From positions 186,001 through 250,000 of the forward strand of contig CACGPP010000001.1 in assembly GCA_902574995.1 (NCBI GenBank): a DNA stretch of 64,000 nt, written 5' to 3'. The translations under genes and the position numbers were made by a program. This DNA comes from an uncultured Alphaproteobacteria bacterium (lineage in GTDB: Bacteria > Pseudomonadota > Alphaproteobacteria > HIMB59). Under the pieces are notes generated by a model. The model did not search any database. It was not told where the DNA came from and saw only the letters and a program-made list of their open reading frames with translations. This document shows, piece by piece, positions 62,787-64,000 of the stretch. The stretch's first letter is position 1. Each line of letters starts with the position of its first letter.

Positions 62787-62794
62787 AAGGAGGA
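62787..62794 (+). promoter_or_regulatory. strong Shine-Dalgarno before the aldehyde dehydrogenase gene
   Basis: AAGGAGGA lies just three bases before the ATG at 62798. The match is nearly perfect but the spacing is short; a TTG at 62804 would have better spacing and could be the true start, with a protein two residues shorter. Confidence 0.55.
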
Positions 62795-62797
62795 TTG

Positions 62798-64000
62798 ATG
62801 AATTTGCAGAAGACTATAACGCCTATTGATAATTCTATTTACCTAGAGAGAGAATTAGCCTCAGATAGTAAAATTAATTCAGTCATAGATAAAGCATCAA
62901 CAAGTTTTGAAATTTGGAAAAACACATCTGTTGATGACCGAATTAATATTGTTAATAAATTTATTGATAACTTAATCGCTCTCAAAGATGAAATATCAAA
63001 GGAAATTTGTTGGCAAATTGGAAGGCCAATATCTCAATGTGCAGGAGAATTAAGAGGCTTTGAAGAGCGCTCAAGACACATGGTAGATATTGCTAAAGAC
63101 TCATTACAAAATCTTCCAGCCACTCAAAACGAAGAATTTGACAACTATATATACAAAACTCCTCTTGGGGTGATTTTTGTAATGGCCCCATGGAATTATC
63201 CAATTATTACTGCAACTAACACAATTGTTCCTGCTATAATTTCAGGTAATAGTTTAATTTTAAAACATTCATCTCAAACACCAAGATGTGCAGAACTAAT
63301 TTTTCAAGCTTTTGAAAATACAGGGATACCTGAAGGTGTTTTCCAATTTATTCATACTGATCATAAAGCGTGTGAAAAAATAATCTCTGACTCAAGAATA
63401 GCTCACGTTGTTTTTACTGGCTCTGTAAGAGGAGGTCAGGAGGTAAAAAAATATATAGGAACACGATTTATTAATGCTGGTCTAGAATTAGGAGGGAAAG
63501 ATCCTGCCTACGTTAGAGCAGATGCTGATTTAAAACACGCAATTGAAAACCTTGCAGACGGTGCACTATTTAATTCTGGTCAATCTTGTTGTGGTATAGA
63601 AAGAATTTATGTAGATAAAAAAATTTATAAAGAATTTATAGATGGCTTCAAAAGTATTACTCAAAATTATAATTTAAACGATCCCTCAAAACCTGACACA
63701 AATTTAGGCCCTGTAGTAAGACAATCAGCAGCTAATTTTATCAGAGCTCAAATAAATGAAGCGGAGAGCAACGGAGCAAAACGTCTTATTGATGAGAGTA
63801 AATTTACAATATCCAAAGAAGATAATTGTTATGTTAGCCCTCAAGTAATGGTTGATGTCAATCATGATATGAGATTCATGATGGAGGAAACTTTTGGCCC
63901 TGCTGTTGGAATTATGCCCGTAGATGATGATAAAGAAGCAAAAAATTTGATGAATGATAGCCCTTATGGACTAACTGCATCTATTTGGACAAAAGATTTG
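62798..64000 (+). CDS. NAD(P)-dependent aldehyde dehydrogenase (3' partial)
   Basis: The frame is open from the ATG at 62798 to the window end, 401 residues without a stop, so about 60 residues are missing. The family motifs are M-A-P-W-N-Y-P, the lysine in 'I-L-K-H-S-S', 'F-T-G-S-V-R-G-G', the catalytic glutamate in L-E-L-G-G-K-D-P and the cysteine in 'S-G-Q-S-C-C'. 'E-E-T-F-G-P' follows. It oxidises an aldehyde to an acid; the substrate is not readable, with succinate-semialdehyde-type and other short-chain aldehydes possible. It has a strong ribosome site and follows coq9 by 66 bases. Confidence 0.9.
   Translation, partial: MNLQKTITPIDNSIYLERELASDSKINSVIDKASTSFEIWKNTSVDDRINIVNKFIDNLIALKDEISKEICWQIGRPISQCAGELRGFEERSRHMVDIAKDSLQNLPATQNEEFDNYIYKTPLGVIFVMAPWNYPIITATNTIVPAIISGNSLILKHSSQTPRCAELIFQAFENTGIPEGVFQFIHTDHKACEKIISDSRIAHVVFTGSVRGGQEVKKYIGTRFINAGLELGGKDPAYVRADADLKHAIENLADGALFNSGQSCCGIERIYVDKKIYKEFIDGFKSITQNYNLNDPSKPDTNLGPVVRQSAANFIRAQINEAESNGAKRLIDESKFTISKEDNCYVSPQVMVDVNHDMRFMMEETFGPAVGIMPVDDDKEAKNLMNDSPYGLTASIWTKDL

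Noticed and set aside
1..64000. CRISPR arrays, insertion sequences, prophage genes, toxin-antitoxin or restriction systems
   Set aside because: No repeat-spacer pattern, transposase, integrase, phage structural protein or paired small toxin genes seen. The lone methyltransferase is CcrM, with no cognate nuclease.

Overview
The window is about 64 kb of dense, AT-rich (roughly 30% GC by eye), single-copy chromosomal DNA. It comes from a streamlined alphaproteobacterium. Alphaproteobacterial markers are a CcrM-type adenine methyltransferase with its C-terminal domain, split b/b' subunits in the ATP synthase F0 operon, a cytochrome bc1 operon (petABC), COQ9 beside rpsU, SURF1, a MidA/NDUFAF7-like methyltransferase, an NDUFS6-like zinc-finger protein and a three-gene proton-translocating transhydrogenase. 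Low GC, almost no intergenic space, many start/stop overlaps, frequent TTG starts and several shortened proteins suggest a free-living marine lineage of the SAR11 / HIMB59 / AEGEAN-169 kind. The sequence alone does not let me name the lineage. I see no phage, insertion sequence, CRISPR array, toxin-antitoxin or secretion island. Apart from one 233-bp gap before ybjN, no intergenic stretch exceeds about 100 bases.

Layout. 1-6.5 kb: the end of a SURF1 gene, an M32 carboxypeptidase, threonine synthase and an M16 peptidase run forward and meet RNase HI and homoserine kinase on the reverse strand; a small lipoprotein follows. 6.5-12.4 kb: a continuous reverse-strand block holds DUF721, a DsbA-like protein, SMC and the F0 operon (atpI, a, c, b', b). 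12.3-17.9 kb: mutY (forward), then ccrM, rnhB, a MoaB-like gene, a soluble lytic transglycosylase and a degenerate family-4 uracil-DNA glycosylase homologue (reverse). 17.9-23.4 kb: a TPR protein, ispE, tRNA-Gln, an Uup-type ABC-F ATPase, a short CCA transferase and trmL. 23.5-26 kb: petABC. 26-31.8 kb (reverse): ychF, pth, rplY, prs, pgeF, a MidA-like methyltransferase and lgt. 32-34 kb: ybjN, proC, a TetR/COQ9-like remnant and csaA. 34-36.4 kb: a sensor kinase, response regulator and MarR-like protein. 36.4-41.6 kb: ilvE, then moaE, moaD, pgsA and uvrC (reverse), a LysR regulator and a 58-residue zinc-finger gene. 41.6-50.8 kb: htpG, an M17 aminopeptidase, an SLT lipoprotein, gshA, gshB, an AsmA-like protein and a Ca2+/cation antiporter. 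50.8-64 kb: uvrB, an aspartate aminotransferase, pyk, DUF1244, pepF, an ABC1/UbiB kinase, pntAA-pntAB-pntB, rpsU, coq9 and the start of an aldehyde dehydrogenase.

The content is mostly housekeeping: aerobic energy metabolism (cytochrome oxidase assembly, bc1, F0, transhydrogenase, quinone accessory factors), DNA repair (UvrB, UvrC, MutY, RNases H), glutathione, threonine, proline and branched-chain amino acid steps, and molybdopterin synthesis. I did not find a clear new defence or mobile system. The most interesting signals are architectural. Ten of eleven convergent gene pairs overlap at their stop codons, five of them in exactly 4 bp. Two divergent pairs overlap at their 5' ends, one sharing a single CATG. 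Two GANTC sites lie directly upstream of ccrM, a palindrome lies between the MarR-like gene and ilvE, and the prs leader can form alternative hairpins. Several proteins also look eroded: the uracil-DNA glycosylase homologue, a TetR-fold protein without a recognisable DNA-binding half, a short CCA enzyme, and a possible truncated UbiK-like ORF.
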